Source: Alentia gelatinosa
Lineage: Eukaryota > Annelida > Polychaeta > Phyllodocida > Polynoidae
NCBI GenBank assembly: GCA_950022655.1
Contig: OX465580.1
Location: 42,406,028 to 42,470,027 of the forward strand
Length of the DNA stretch: 64,000 bases
Direction: 5' to 3'
The notes below the pieces were generated by a model, which saw only the letters and a list, made by a program, of their open reading frames with translations, made no database searches and was not told the origin of the DNA. This document shows positions 8,779 through 20,600 of this stretch, piece by piece (the stretch's first letter is position 1; each line of letters begins with the position of its first letter). Position numbers and translations under genes: made by a program.

Positions 8779-11700
8779 GTAAGTCAAATTTACAAGCTTA
8801 AAGGCCGTGCTCCACTGCAGCCGATCCTGTGGGAATTGGATAGCGATCATTTAGTTGCTGGACGCTCGGCATCTAGTCGCCAATAGTGGAGCTGCGGTCG
8901 GCACTCAAACTCCTAGTGGTCTCTAATCGGCCCCCATGTTCTCCTCATGGTCGCGCATGCGGCAAGAACAATCTGAGAACTGGGGAAAATTATTCAGAGA
9001 CCAACAATCGGCGCAATGGAGCACCACCTTTATTTGTATCCTGTTTTATCTAGCCTCGTGTAGCATACATACTTGTATCCTTCATATATTGACGGGGGTT
9101 AATTTCTATATGATATATATTTAAGTATTAAAGGGCTTTACTTATTGCAGACGTAAAATAAGAGAGTTACATTATCATTCCTCACATATTCCTGTCCTGA
9201 CGAAGGCATACCACGCCGAAACGTTGAAAATATGGAATAAAAGTGTTCATTCTCGAAACTCTGGAGTGGACATCCGTTTTTGCTTAGGGTTAGACAGGAT
9301 TTCACCACACATTTTTATTGCAAACGTGTATATTTGTCCATACACATGTATATATGTACTTTGAACCAGATCATAAACCTAGCCAACTCTACCTTGAGAT
9401 TGCGGAAGTCGTTGAATATTATCTTATGTGTTTATTTCAGAACAATTTCGTGAGGGAACGTTGCATTGATGCCTTAGGCCGGGAAAGTAACAAGTATCTG
9501 TACTCCTCTCCGGACAACAACATTGGGTTAGAGAATCTGCACATTACTGCAGAGAGGCAATTGAGCTCCAACTCAGCAGCAGGTGTGGACGTTCTGTGCA
9601 AACGAAGCGACTCTTCTGACAGTCGGCTTGGACTGGGAAATGCATCAGTGTCTGGTTTGTCGAATACAGGCCGAAATAATGCACAACCCAACAATGGCTT
9701 GGGAAGTGCCAACACTACGCCAAGCAGTGATATAGACGTGCAGGCACTTTATGGTAGTGCAATGTATGGCCAAGGAGGGTCCGGTAGTCAGAACGGACCT
9801 TACACACCCCGACCCATGCCGTACAATTCGCACACGACAGAAGCCCAGAGCGGCGGCTGGGTTTACTCGCCACAGCCGTATCCACCTGGTACTGGTAATT
9901 CAGGACGGAGTCAGGGACCTTACACATCCCAATCACAAGCACAACAAAGTGTAACTACACCAATCCCACAAGGACACTACACGGATTTCCATCCCGGTTG
10001 GCCGTACGAGCGGCATGACCCCCGACACCAAACCCCTCAATCCACGCAGAGGTTTCCCATATCTGGACAAGGTATACGAACCCCTAGTCCCCAACACTAT
10101 CCACCACTCTACCAATTCGACTACCCATATAACCAGACCGGGTCGCCAAACACTGGCCGGCCGGTGATGTACGGCCCGCCAGGTTCAGGTATGGAGCTCC
10201 CACCTCGTGTGTCACAATCCTACCCGTCCAGTCTGAGCTACATGCCCGTCACGCAAACGAGTACAGCGTTGGCCGCTGGGGGCCGTGATGTCTCCCCGTC
10301 AGCCTCCACGGCCATGTGGTACCCCAATGCGACTACGCAAGGTGCGGGTTCCAACACAGGTACCCCGACCCACGGTTACTCTGTCTACGGCCAAGCCTGG
10401 CGGCACGCGCTCCCGGGCACACCCGACTCTGAGCAGGGCCACATCCTGCCGCCAGGACCCATGTCGCTGAACATGAACGGCCCTTTAGACGCCCGGCGTG
10501 GGTCGGAGGACTTAGGTTACACCCAATCCTTGCTGCTCCATCAGAAGGCACGCATGGAGAAACTGAGACATGATCTTGAAAGTGGCTATCTGTCTTTGAA
10601 GATGTTAGTGGATGAGGTTTCAGCTATGGAGAAATCAGCACTGGAACGGAAGAACCAGCGATCGTCTACATTTCCAACGGTGCGTACTTTATCAAAATAG
10701 TTATTTGAATCTTATGTTTGCAATTAATACAATACACAAAATCTTTATATAATTCCTGTGTCTTTATGTTGTCTTGATATTGCATAGTGCAGCGGATCTA
10801 GTCCCAAACTGATTTTTTTTATGCACCGCATTGGCTTGCCATAGAGGTGTTTTGACCACGTCTTGTTAAAACTAGTCCCAAACTGAATGATAGACTTTTT
10901 CTCTCCAGGTTTAATTGCAGTGTTATAAAAAAAATCTGTTAATTTGTAAATGTTTCCATTATAACAAGATCAGTGTGGTGGACGAAGCTAGATGTATTAT
11001 CTTAAGCATCCACTGCTTTTGTGAGAGACTTGAATGAGAAAAATGGTGAATAATGAATGTATTTACAAGCAATGGCTGACTTGCAACGACGTCATGACAA
11101 AGACCAATGAGAACCAGAATTTACCAAAATAGCCACACCTTCTTTAACGGCGCAGGCACGTACCAAAGACAGAATTGTCACAGATCAGGCTACGTTTTCA
11201 AGTATTTGAATTTGAATATTGCAATTTCCAAAAAGTTAAATAAGGCACGTCGGTAAGAACATTGGCTTATAGTGAAAGTATTGATATACCCACGTCAGAT
11301 AATCGGTACAAGATGGAAATTCCTGCTTAAAATAATGATAAAAGTGTCTAGGCATTAAATCATGTGTTATTTAACAAATTGGATGTTAAACTACACAGAC
11401 ACACAAATCATTGGCAACCATGCCCTATACTGACAATCTAACCTACTTCTCATATACTACTTGGAAAACTCCCTAACGATGGGAAATCTTATTTATATCA
11501 TGATTTGTTAAGCTATGGCTTAAGGTTGCTAACCCTTGAATGGTCTTTATAGAAGCCAACAGGCAAGGTTATCACGTTGTTGAGTATATCTTGGTGCTTT
11601 TTCGAAATCAGTACATGTTTATGTGTATTACTGATGTTTGAGGCCATGGCTCTATCGTTATGGTTTCAGGCAGATAATCTAGAAGCTGCACTCATGAGGT

Positions 11701-14700
11701 TGATCCGTTTATACCCCCCTCCCCCGGGTTAAAATCCGTCAGTGAACTCCAATTTATTTGAGCCATTTCACTGTATATGTATTTGATTTGTGAGAGACGG
11801 GATTATTGCCTTTTGTAGACCATCCATTGTCATGTGTAGACATTTTTTTCCCTCTAAGCCGAACAACGTTTATTCAATATTTTAAAAAAACCTTCAGAAT
11901 TGTAGTTATTCCCATTATATAGTATGTATAGTAATATTTGAGAAGAATTGCATTAAGATATGACGTTTCATCTATTTCCCTCTGAGGTTTAATGTGTCTT
12001 CTTCTCCCCGTCCTTAGCATGAGTAGGGCCTTCACCTTCACGGGTAAATCTTAAAATCTGATGTAATGGAACCCTGTAACAGCGGTCAAGTACTAGCATT
12101 GAACATTATATAATTTGCCACAGCATGTACCCTTTGTTATAACTTGAGTATTATGGAATAGTGGTACGCGGTTCAATGATGGAACCCCACCGTTTGGGTG
12201 ATATATTTGTCTTTTCTTTATGAAAGTACATATGTATATGATTATCAAAACGCATGGCAATAACACCTCTATGGCAGGCGAATAATATAGAATAAGGTTA
12301 TGACACAATGGGAAGTCCGTTATCTGTTTTGATAATATGTCAGGCATTCTCTTATATTGCCAGCCAGTTTATTTGAATTGTTACGCTACAAAAATTAAGC
12401 CGAATATATGGGTTGTAATTCTCAAAAGGCTAAGAGTCCTTATTACAACAGAAGGACCTTGCAGATTGCCGAAAATCTATCTAAATTACCTGTCGTTACA
12501 TAATTGATAATAAAATGATAATTGGACGTTACAGCGTCGCTAGATGGTGAATGATTATAGATGTATGGACGAAGGTGCATGGATAGTGTGATCCAAGTGG
12601 TATAGATGTGATGTGTACAAGCTATTGTTGGTTTCTCTAGTGTTTTTAATAATAGTGTAGTAGGAAACCTCGGGGTGCTGGTTGAGGGAACCAGGAGGGG
12701 CATCATTTCCTATATAAGTCGAGGAACCAGTGTAAATGGAAATTCCAGCCTCAACAGAGTAGACCAGCTTTAAATGCCTGGTCTCGCCTTGAGCTACATT
12801 ACTGGTATTTAAATGGTGATATTACTGTAATATATGGAGACATGGTTAAGGTAACTGAACGGAATCCGTTCCGAGTTGTTTCGGTTAGAAATTTTCCCCT
12901 TATTCTTCGATCTCTGAATATTTCGGACCAAAACAACAAGGAAAAGATGTTATTCAGTTACACTCATTATGTCTCATTACAATATACCTGGAAATCATTA
13001 AAAACGTCATTTTGAAACTCGATAAATAATAGACTGACAGTGGTCACGTGGTATGGAGGGAAGAATGCATATTATTTCTTCACTCGCGGATGAACAGAAT
13101 TTTTCCTCCTGGTCAGTAGAAATTCGCCTATAGGTATAATGATTTACTATATGCCCATGCCGTATATACTGTTAATATGCACCGTTTTGGCATATGATGT
13201 AAAGATCTCATTCTGTGACTTGTACAGCATGGTCAGGACGTTCTATATAAATACTCTTTCTGTTGATGCGTACTTGAAGGCCTGGTGCCTGATCTATTGC
13301 ACTAGTGTTTTAATGCTTGGGCTGTTTAACTCACAGTGTTGATGCCATCCAACCCGATTGATAGAATACATTTAATCTATCCTTTTTATATATATGTATG
13401 GCGGTTTAATATCACGCAGGGAGAAGACGTTGGGAAGATGCGAGACGAAAACCGACGATTATTGATAGATATTCAACTAATGACGCGAGAAATAGATGTT
13501 GTCAACAATGGACAAAGTAAGAAACAGTTTGTCATCTATTCAGAATACAGTATACATTTCAGCGTTTTCGGGATATACCGGTTCTTGCATAGTTTGTACC
13601 ATGATTTATCTCATAGTCGTAATATGAAATAAATTGAATTCTAAATTTACAAAGTTTTCTTTATTAGAATCGAGAGATGAAATAGCTAGGTTGTATGATA
13701 TAGATATGCCCCATTTCCTTCCATTCTTTCTTGCGTATGATACTTATTTCATGAATTTCTATCATAGTTATGTGTAATAGTCAATCGTGCATTTTCTATC
13801 AGAGAAAACGTTCCCGTCCAAGTCTTGTTATTCCTAAAAGAAAATATAATCACCATTAATTTGATCCAATTTACAAAGTGGAAACTTGACGCATTAATGT
13901 GCTGTCCAGGGCTAGGGAACGAACTAGTTGGATCTTGGTACCCTAACGGTACATATTTTGAACTATCCAGTATACATTTATCCCTGAGTGGGCTACAACA
14001 TGATTTGCATTTGATTCACGGATTGTTTCTTCTTTACAGCACCTCTCGGTGTGTTGGATCCACAAGAACAGAATTTCTACAAAAACATAGGGAGCACGGG
14101 TCAGCGCGGATCTATTCATGCTGGTGGGGATGACGGTTCTGAGAGAAATTACCAAGCACCTTCGCAAGTGGGAAACCGAGGTACGATTTAGATTATTATG
14201 ATTTTTCCTAGATGAAATCATGTATGTGTATAGCTAGGCTGAAGCAGCTGATGAACCAATCCACACTCAGTCCACAGCGGCCGCCTGATGGCATTAGTTT
14301 GAGCATTGTTTCAGCTTTTTAGCAAATTAGTTTTCACACTTGTCTCATTTGTATCACCACGAATCACGCTGTTACATGAGGGTGCTGTTAGATGAAACAT
14401 AAGTGTGTACCATCCTGATGAAAATATACAACTGACTTAATTTGATTGTACAGGTATTGATCAGTAAATGATAATATAATCAGGTGGATGGTTGGTCTTT
14501 AGGTTATGGCTATAGCCTACTGTAGTACACATGCTTGTATAGTCATTAGGTGACCTGACCATATTTTTGCTTTTTATAGCTCACTAAGTACAGATAGGAA
14601 TATGATTTCTGTTTTGGACAGAAGGTTTTATGGTGGTACAATGCCTCACAGTTTTTAAAATTTAGTATTTTGGAATGGATTTGAAAAAAAGGTGAATTCA

Positions 14701-17612
14701 GTTTGGGGGGGACTTTGGTAGTCATAGGTCCATTTTTAAGAACTCCTTTATGGACATATTTCTACCCCTTACACTGGTTGAATCATAATATGATATGCCT
14801 CATTTGAAAGAGAATAAAAAACAGTAGGTGCTAGGAAGTGGAATTTTCTCAGTAGATTTACAGAAATATTCAAGTATTTGTTGAAAGTGGGGGGATTTTT
14901 GAGTGAAATGGGCATGCTCTAACAGATGTTTACTCAATATTGATTTACAGTGAGCATTGGTGTAACATTTACCATCTCCATAAGTGGCACTGACAGATGC
15001 TTACAATCTAGGAAGTGTCATTATTTAGGTGAAATGTATATTTGATGGGCTATTCATGTAATTTTGCCAAATCTCATAATAGGAAGGGGGGAGGCATCAG
15101 GTGTATGAGAGGATGATTTATTCAGCATATTTACACATAAACAGAGGTCAAAATGGTTCATAACTTTGTTCTAGGAGTCAGTCAAGACCTAGTGAAATAG
15201 TATTGGTTTGTAAAATTATTTGCAATATCATTTACCACCAGATATTAGCTTGACCTACTTTATTGGTGTACATAGAAATAAAGTTGTGTCCCCCACATGG
15301 CTAGGGAGCATGCAGAGAGGTCTGTGTGCACTCATCCATGAATAATCAACATGAAGCAAAAACGTTTTATATATAGGTATGGCATTGCTGATTGCCAATT
15401 GAATCCCCTACAGGTAGCTAGATATATGTGTGCACTGATCCATGAAGTATTGAGTTCACAGAGGAGTAGGGCTTTAAATAGCCAATCAATGAAGGCCCTT
15501 CCCTATTCATGGAATCCCTCCCTCCTATAACGTCTTGAGGTATCTAGTTATGCAGAATATTTAATTGTTCTATGGCATTAAAACAAATGTGCCAATATAA
15601 TAACTTTCTCCTGACTGTACTTATTAGTGTTGTCACACTTTCAAATATTCAAAGAACAGCTTGAAACATCTATTGAGACTGAACTGCAAGGTTGGCACCA
15701 ATGTTATGAAATGAAATATGGGTCTGGCTTTAGTTTTGTCAGCGAACTTACTAATATTCCCGTCACAGCTCAGTTCTAAAACATGTTTCCTGTTCTAAAT
15801 ATATTCTACACTTACTTTATATTTGCTGTATTACCACTAAAAGCATTCATAATTAGTGAGCAGCGGACCTGCTGTTATACGACATCTATGTGATGCTTCG
15901 CTGAGTTTGGATTTATTTGGCACCAAAATGCTACGTGAGAGCAGGGAAATCCCGATAATGACGTCAACCCTAATATTGTCTATAGCCGTACTTCACAGTG
16001 TGACATATGGGGGATGACATAGCGTGGCTAGCTAAAATTTCGGCAGTTTTAGGTATATAATACGAAAACGGGCTGACTGTCTTAGAACCTCAAAATTCTT
16101 GGTATAATTATTAGTCAGATACATCCCTCTGCCTTTGGTATCGGGATGTGTCTGATCAAAAACTCTACCACATATTTTTGACATACGAAGACAGTCAGCC
16201 AGCTTCCGTATATTCAGGGATGTCAGTTTTCCTTGTTTCCGCGGAAATCCGTGTTTTTCATCTGTGAAATGTAAAATCCCGTTTCTTGTGTAAAATGAAC
16301 ATATAACAAACACAGAGTAGAAAGATACAACTGCTATAATACTCATATCAGTAACAAGCCTTAATTCCCAACTCTACCTACCCACAGACTCTTCTTAGAA
16401 GCATACCGGTATGTTTAGTAATAATAACATAACTTGTATCTGATATATATCAGGAGATTTTGGTGTATTTATGTCAGTTTAAAACTCAGAATAGTCATGG
16501 GAAATATTTCCTTGTTTTTTTCTGACCTCAACTGACATCCCTGGTATATTACACCATGGATGTGCAGCTAGTCATCTGATAAAATAGTGTGTATCTTACC
16601 GGATACAATATACAGCTGACTAATTTAAGTTAATTGTACAGGTTTTAATGAGAAGATCATATTTCACCACAATGATGCAGCTAGTCTTCTGACGTGAAAC
16701 TTTGTTATATTCCAACAATGTTAAACGAACATTCCCTTTGCACAGGCCTCCGGTATAACAAACATGATTCCCCCTAACAAAGGGAACGTTAGTTTAACAT
16801 GGAAAAGTTCCTCACCTCAATAACAAACCTGGAGAAAGAAAAATAGCAACGGGATCCAAGACTGATTTGAGATAGTTAAGAGATATAACAAGGAGATTGT
16901 AAAAGTAGTTAGTTCGATGATAGTTCTCAATAAAGAAGGATAACAAGAAGCAGAGTCTGGAGTGTTTTCTCACTATCACATAAGATAACAGCAATGATGG
17001 AGAACCTGCACTTAACTGAGGGGCCATACATAAAGTATGTACGCACTGAAACGTGTGTGTGGGGGGGGGGGGGGGCAAAAACTTTGGAAATTTTGCGTAT
17101 GCCATTTTTTTGTTCTATTCCGTACAAGATTGGAAGTTGTCGAGGGATGGGGTTGGGGGCTCAAATTTTTTGGAAATTCTGCCTACGTACTTTATGGATG
17201 TCCGCTAACCAGAACCTTGAATATAAGAGATACGACATGCTTCACACACAGTGCCTCCAGCACGTCCGCCGCCGCCGCCGCCGGCCACGACGACGAGTTC
17301 AGGCACTCCGGGCGCTGGCGGGAGAGGGCCCGGCACCACGTCGCCGTCACCGCCCGACCCCGAGGAGGCCCCCAACTGGAGCTGCTCAGCGTGCACCTTC
17401 CTCAACCACCCACTGCTCGACCGCTGCGAGTTCTGTGAGATGCCGCGCCTTAACCCGCCAACTGGAGGTGAGTACAACCATGCAGCACTCAAGTTTAGAC
17501 GTGGAGGTGTTGAGATAAAACACCCGACTTACACCAACAATAATCACACATATTTGACAAAAGTTATTTTGATCTTATTTTTTGTTAAGTAATTATTTCA
17601 GTGTATCCGTGA
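8680..17612 (+). CDS. TAB2: TAK1-binding adaptor, TAB2/TAB3 orthologue (six coding exons)
   Basis: TAB2/TAB3 are cytoplasmic adaptors that bind K63-linked polyubiquitin and activate the kinase TAK1 (MAP3K7) in NF-kB and JNK signalling. Coding exons are 8680-8778, 9441-10679, 13420-13516, 14040-14180, 17252-17467 and probably 17602-17612; all phases match and the join gives 600 residues. Order: an N-terminal CUE domain (about 5-55, [11 protein letters not shown] then CIDALGRES); a long Pro/Gln/Ser/Tyr-rich linker; a coiled coil at about 397-480 ([12 protein letters not shown], then [17 protein letters not shown]), which in vertebrate TAB2 overlaps the TAK1-binding part; an NFYKNIG motif; a poly-Pro stretch; and an NZF finger (W568, C570, C573, C584, C587). 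The start ATG is the one giving the family N-terminus; an in-frame ATG 24 bases upstream is less likely. Length is close to vertebrate TAB2 (about 690 residues). Invertebrates usually have one TAB2/3 gene, so the symbol covers both paralogues. Confidence 0.93.
9196..9226 (+). other. CTGACGA...GCCGAAACG hairpin motif (retroelement tail-like)
   Basis: CCTGACGAAGGC and GCCGAAACGTTG can form a short GGC/GCC stem, followed by AT-rich sequence with ATAAAAG. The arrangement CTGANGA-stem-GAAA recalls the core of hammerhead ribozymes reported in Penelope-like elements, and hairpins of this kind also occur at retroelement 3' ends. An extra A between CTGACGA and the stem, and the lack of a visible stem III partner, argue against an active ribozyme. 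It lies in the first coding intron of the TAB2/3 gene. Confidence 0.3.
9441..10679 (+). CDS. TAB2: TAB2/3 exon: rest of CUE, linker, start of coiled coil
   Basis: The acceptor is TTTATTTCAG ending at 9440. In phase 0 it continues the CUE domain ([16 protein letters not shown], equivalent to the NNNNLDACCAVLSQES region of vertebrate TAB2). A 350-residue low-complexity linker rich in Pro, Gln, Ser, Gly and Tyr follows. The last 50 residues hold [12 protein letters not shown], the strongest match to vertebrate TAB2 outside the domains. The donor is GTGCGT at 10680. An in-frame open stretch continues upstream to 9318 but is intronic. Confidence 0.92.
10680..13419. other. TAB2/3 intron without recognised gene
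   Basis: AT-rich intron. It contains one fragment of the dispersed TATATAC/GTACAGCATG repeat near its 3' end (13146-13249). No other gene or element was recognised. Confidence 0.4.
13146..13249 (+). mobile_element. Internally deleted copy of the GTACAGCATG MITE family
   Basis: The start (CCATGCCGTATATACTGT) and end (TTGTACAGCATGGTCAGGAC then GTTCTATATA) match both ends of the 0.32-0.33-kb copies at 42162-42493 and 52661-52979, but the central hairpin part is gone. It sits just before the coiled-coil exon of the TAB2/3 gene. Confidence 0.6.
13420..13516 (+). CDS. TAB2: TAB2/3 exon: coiled coil continued
   Basis: The acceptor is AATATCACGCAG ending at 13419. It encodes [20 protein letters not shown] and on to EIDVVNNGQ, matching the vertebrate CNRQLQIDIDCLTKEIDLF segment. 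It ends in phase 1 at donor GTAAGA (13517). It begins in phase 0 directly after the preceding exon, so no missing exon is needed. Confidence 0.88.
14040..14180 (+). CDS. TAB2: TAB2/3 exon: linker with NFYKNIG motif
   Basis: The acceptor is TTCTTCTTTACAG, exon entry in phase 1, exit in phase 1 at donor GTACGA (14181). It encodes 47 residues, including [11 protein letters not shown], which aligns with HNFYDNIGFVG of vertebrate TAB2 just before the zinc finger. The match fixes the frame although the rest is Gly/Ser/Gln-rich. Confidence 0.85.
14485..15342 (+). repeat. Dispersed repeat shared by TAB2/3 and REV3L introns
   Basis: About 860 bases here match 60653-61100 in the REV3L gene in several ordered blocks: TAGGTTATGGCTATA, ACTGTAGTACAC, GTCAGTCAAGACCTAGT, AAATTATTTGCAATATCATT and AGGGAGCATGCA. 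The other copy is about half as long. No terminal inverted repeat or coding region is visible; the type of element is unknown. Confidence 0.6.
16215..16543 (+). mobile_element. hAT-like MITE with CAGGGATG ends, complete copy
   Basis: The left end CAGGGATGTCAGTTTTCC and right end AACTGACATCCCTG form an inverted repeat of about 14 bp. GTATATT lies directly before (16208-16214) and after (16544-16550), a 7-bp flanking duplication; hAT elements normally show 8. The interior includes GGAAATCCGTGTTTTTC and GGGAAATATTTCC. Related copies or fragments lie at 2320-2514, 39874-40112 and 47842. It is in the intron before the zinc-finger exon of the TAB2/3 gene. Confidence 0.65.
16718..16800. repeat. Foldback, 23-bp arms
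   Basis: ATGTTAAACGAACATTCCC and the following TTTG (16718-16740) pair with CAAAGGGAACGTTAGTTTAAC and AT (16778-16800), with two mismatches and a 37-base loop. Confidence 0.55.
17252..17467 (+). CDS. TAB2: TAB2/3 exon: poly-Pro stretch and NZF zinc finger
   Basis: The acceptor is TTCACACACAG ending at 17251. After [10 protein letters not shown] and a Gly/Ser-rich stretch it encodes [20 protein letters not shown], an NZF (RanBP2-type) finger with four Cys and the Thr-Phe pair used for ubiquitin contact. The residue between the last two cysteines' Glu and Cys is Phe here, where vertebrate TAB2 has Gln. The exon ends at donor GTGAGT (17468) in phase 1. Without splicing the frame would run to a stop at 17590 and add a tail unlike the family. 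Confidence 0.9.
17602..17612 (+). CDS. TAB2: TAB2/3 terminal coding exon, four-codon tail
   Basis: A good acceptor (TAATTATTTCAG, ending 17601) follows the zinc-finger exon after a 133-base intron. Splicing in phase 1 gives Val-Tyr-Pro-stop, so the protein ends ten residues after the finger, close to the short tails of vertebrate TAB2/TAB3. It is inferred from splice signals and phase only; reading through the donor is the alternative. Confidence 0.5.
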
Positions 17613-20600
17613 GAGAAAAGAGTGATACAAGAGAGATTTAAGCCGTAAAACATTTCATTTTGAAGATTGAAATTAAAACGAGGAAAACATATCCTGAAAA
17701 TATTTATGATATTTGTATTTTTCAGCATACAGGTAGCAAGAAACTATGGGACGCGTAACTTCATGCTCAAATGACCTCTGACGTTTTTAAATGAAATTTA
17801 AACGAGATCAACGAAGACCAGCCATCAACGATTTATCTTCTCGTCAATTTTTTCCTCGATTTGCTGTTTCACTCCGGCTGCCAGCATGTCCAACCGCAAA
17901 ATCTTGACGATGCAGAAAGTTGAGATTTTTTTTGTAGGCTGACGCTACGACAGTCTCGGGTGAATCTGTTTGTTCAGTCTCTAGGAGAAGGTAAAATGTA
18001 AATTTAAGTGATGGCTTTGCATGGGACAATCATCCAGCATGTATTTTGTATTTAGAGCACCAGCCTCATATAGAGACCAATGTTGGTGCCAGTCCCAAAT
18101 GTTGTACAAAAAGCATCCATGCGAAGTCCTAGGTGTCAAGGTTGTATTTTCTTTTCATAACCCGTTATGTGATAAATAACCCGATGTGTTGTGGTCACGT
18201 GATGTATAACAGCTACTGCCACCTGAGTTGTGATTTACCCGCCTAGCTAGGGACCATCAGATTGGTGCATGTAAACGAAAACTCTCTCAGTCCTAGATTA
18301 GACTACCCAAACTTAGAGCTTGTTCGACCCTCAGCTTGTGTAGCCTAACGCCAGGTGCTCCAAGAGAACTGTTCGGTTACCCTAATGAGGTGCTCATTTA
18401 GGCCTGTGTTGCGATGCTCCAGTTGGTGTAGTTTAGGTTGCTTCTACCGAGTATTTCACAAACATTAGATTAAGTTTCCTAAATATCAGGTGCTCATTTA
18501 GGTGTGTGTCAAACATGTACTCATTTAGGCCTATGTTACACTGCATAAGCCACGTGTTCTCGATTACCAAAGCCAAGTGCATTTATAATACGTTATATAG
18601 TCCGTGCTGCTAAACTAGGCCTTACCCAGATACTCGTACACACTTGTGTTCCGACTGAGTTCGCTGATATCTGTACTCTGCTAATAATACCATCCATCCC
18701 CCAACTCCCACCCCCCATTCATTGTCATATTTCAATACCAGATTACCAAATGTGCATATGTTAAGGATAAAACGCCTTCCAATATTCAAGACCAGCCGTG
18801 GGAGTACCTGTAACTTACTGTTGTGTATGTGTTGAGGTTACAGCCCTGTCGGTGGTCTGAAGCATATTCAACATGGAGTTGTCGTATGTTATATGGTAAA
18901 GAGACCAAACAAATGCACGCTGCTCTAAGCTGTGACGTGTTCCACTTGACTATTGGGAGCAACAGCTTAAATGTGTTGATAAGGTGATTGGTGGGTATTC
19001 AAGAAATGATAAGCCAAATGGGCCAGCGGTGCTATCACTGGGCTAGATCAGGTGACATTATGGCAACATCTTTGTGAGAGTGCTCAAACAACCCGCTCAT
19101 ACCTGAGTCGTCAGATAAGCCTCAAATCAAGTCTCAAGGTTATGATCTAGGCAGTTTTATGCTCGCTAACTAAATTTAAGGCAGTTTCGATAGAAGGAGC
19201 AATAACATTCCCATTACATATCTACTCTCCCCCCTCAACCAAATCCGTTGAGAATTTAGGTCACAGTTGAGCACGCTAAAGAAATTCTGTATACGAGAAG
19301 TATAGTTGCACCACGGACTTAAAAAAGATATATGTCCGTTGCTGCACAGAATGATAGTGAGAGACGTTTATTCAAGCACGACGCTTTCTTGAGCTCCTCA
19401 TTAGCTACATTTGGCGGGTATCTTGGTTAAGTGACCACCAGTTCGAAGTGCTATAGAGTGTACACGAGGCCCAGTGCAACTTTCTGTGGCCGCAAATATA
19501 CAGATGTTCTTACTCGCCGTAGGGACTACTTTCTTCGTAGTCCTAGGGCAACCGGGAGATAGTACCGCGCAGATGTTCAAGTCAGTGCCAAGCACTGGCC
19601 AAGTTCACTCATCTGGATTATTCTGTAAACATGTATAACATGCAAATGCTGATATATTAGTTCAGCAACAAAAAGTTAGCAACCTTTTACCCTAGCGTTA
19701 ATTGGCATTGAAAGGTGTTCTAGTTTTCCACTGTTTATTCAAAATGTCTCAGTGGACCGTACAATTGTGAGGTGTCTCCTCGTCTGACCTCAGCCCTACC
19801 AGTCGTGCTTCGTATGAATTTACACTTCCCTTTGATGATTACTCTCCTGAATAGAAGCCTCAAAATTACGGACTTTGACTCTTATCCTGTATTCATTCTT
19901 GATATCCTCTATCCCAAAAAACCATATCTTATATCACCTTTCTTGCTTTCTAAACTGCTAGATGTACGTCCTAGAATATAAGGAGCGAGTCCGTATCTGA
20001 ATTGATAATTTTGGAATATTGATGTAATGATGAGACCGGATGGCTGTTGGTTCTAATGATTCACCTGTTTTTGGCAGTAAGGTCCTAAATGCTGATGGTT
20101 AGGAAAAATAATACGAAACATTACTCCTGGCTAAGGTATGAGGTTTCTATTGTTCAAATCTGAGTTGACCTAAATGTGTATTTGGTCTGTGTCGACCGGA
20201 GACGTATTGCACAGGTGTATGGACCGCCCATATGGAGCGTTTGTTCGAGACGCTTTAACCTTATGACAAATTTGATCCAAAATATATCGTAAAAGAAATT
20301 TCCAAATCGTGAAGCTAGTCTACATATTATTGTCTAAGGTCTAAATGAATTTGATAGTTCAAACTCGAGACGGTGCGTTTTCAAAAGCGGCATTTTGCAA
20401 ACCGAGTGGCAGACTTCAGGTTTTTTCTACAGATGGCGTTCAGATATGTTGCTACTGTAATGAAAAACAATCACAAATTTTTCAATGGGAAAGAATAGTT
20501 CCCATCGCCACTGGCTTTATTGTAATTGATTTAAAATCATCTGTAAAGGCAATGTGAATTGAATTACTAGCACACTGTACGTAGGGAGTGGTACTTTCTG

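Noticed and set aside
9751..10551. Several open frames on both strands inside the long TAB2/3 exon
   Set aside because: Shadows of the Pro/Gln-rich coding exon, whose frame is fixed by the CUE and coiled-coil matches.
17037..17518. Long overlapping plus-strand frames around the zinc-finger exon
   Set aside because: They cross the intron and are open because of the CCG-rich stretch; the NZF frame is the real one.
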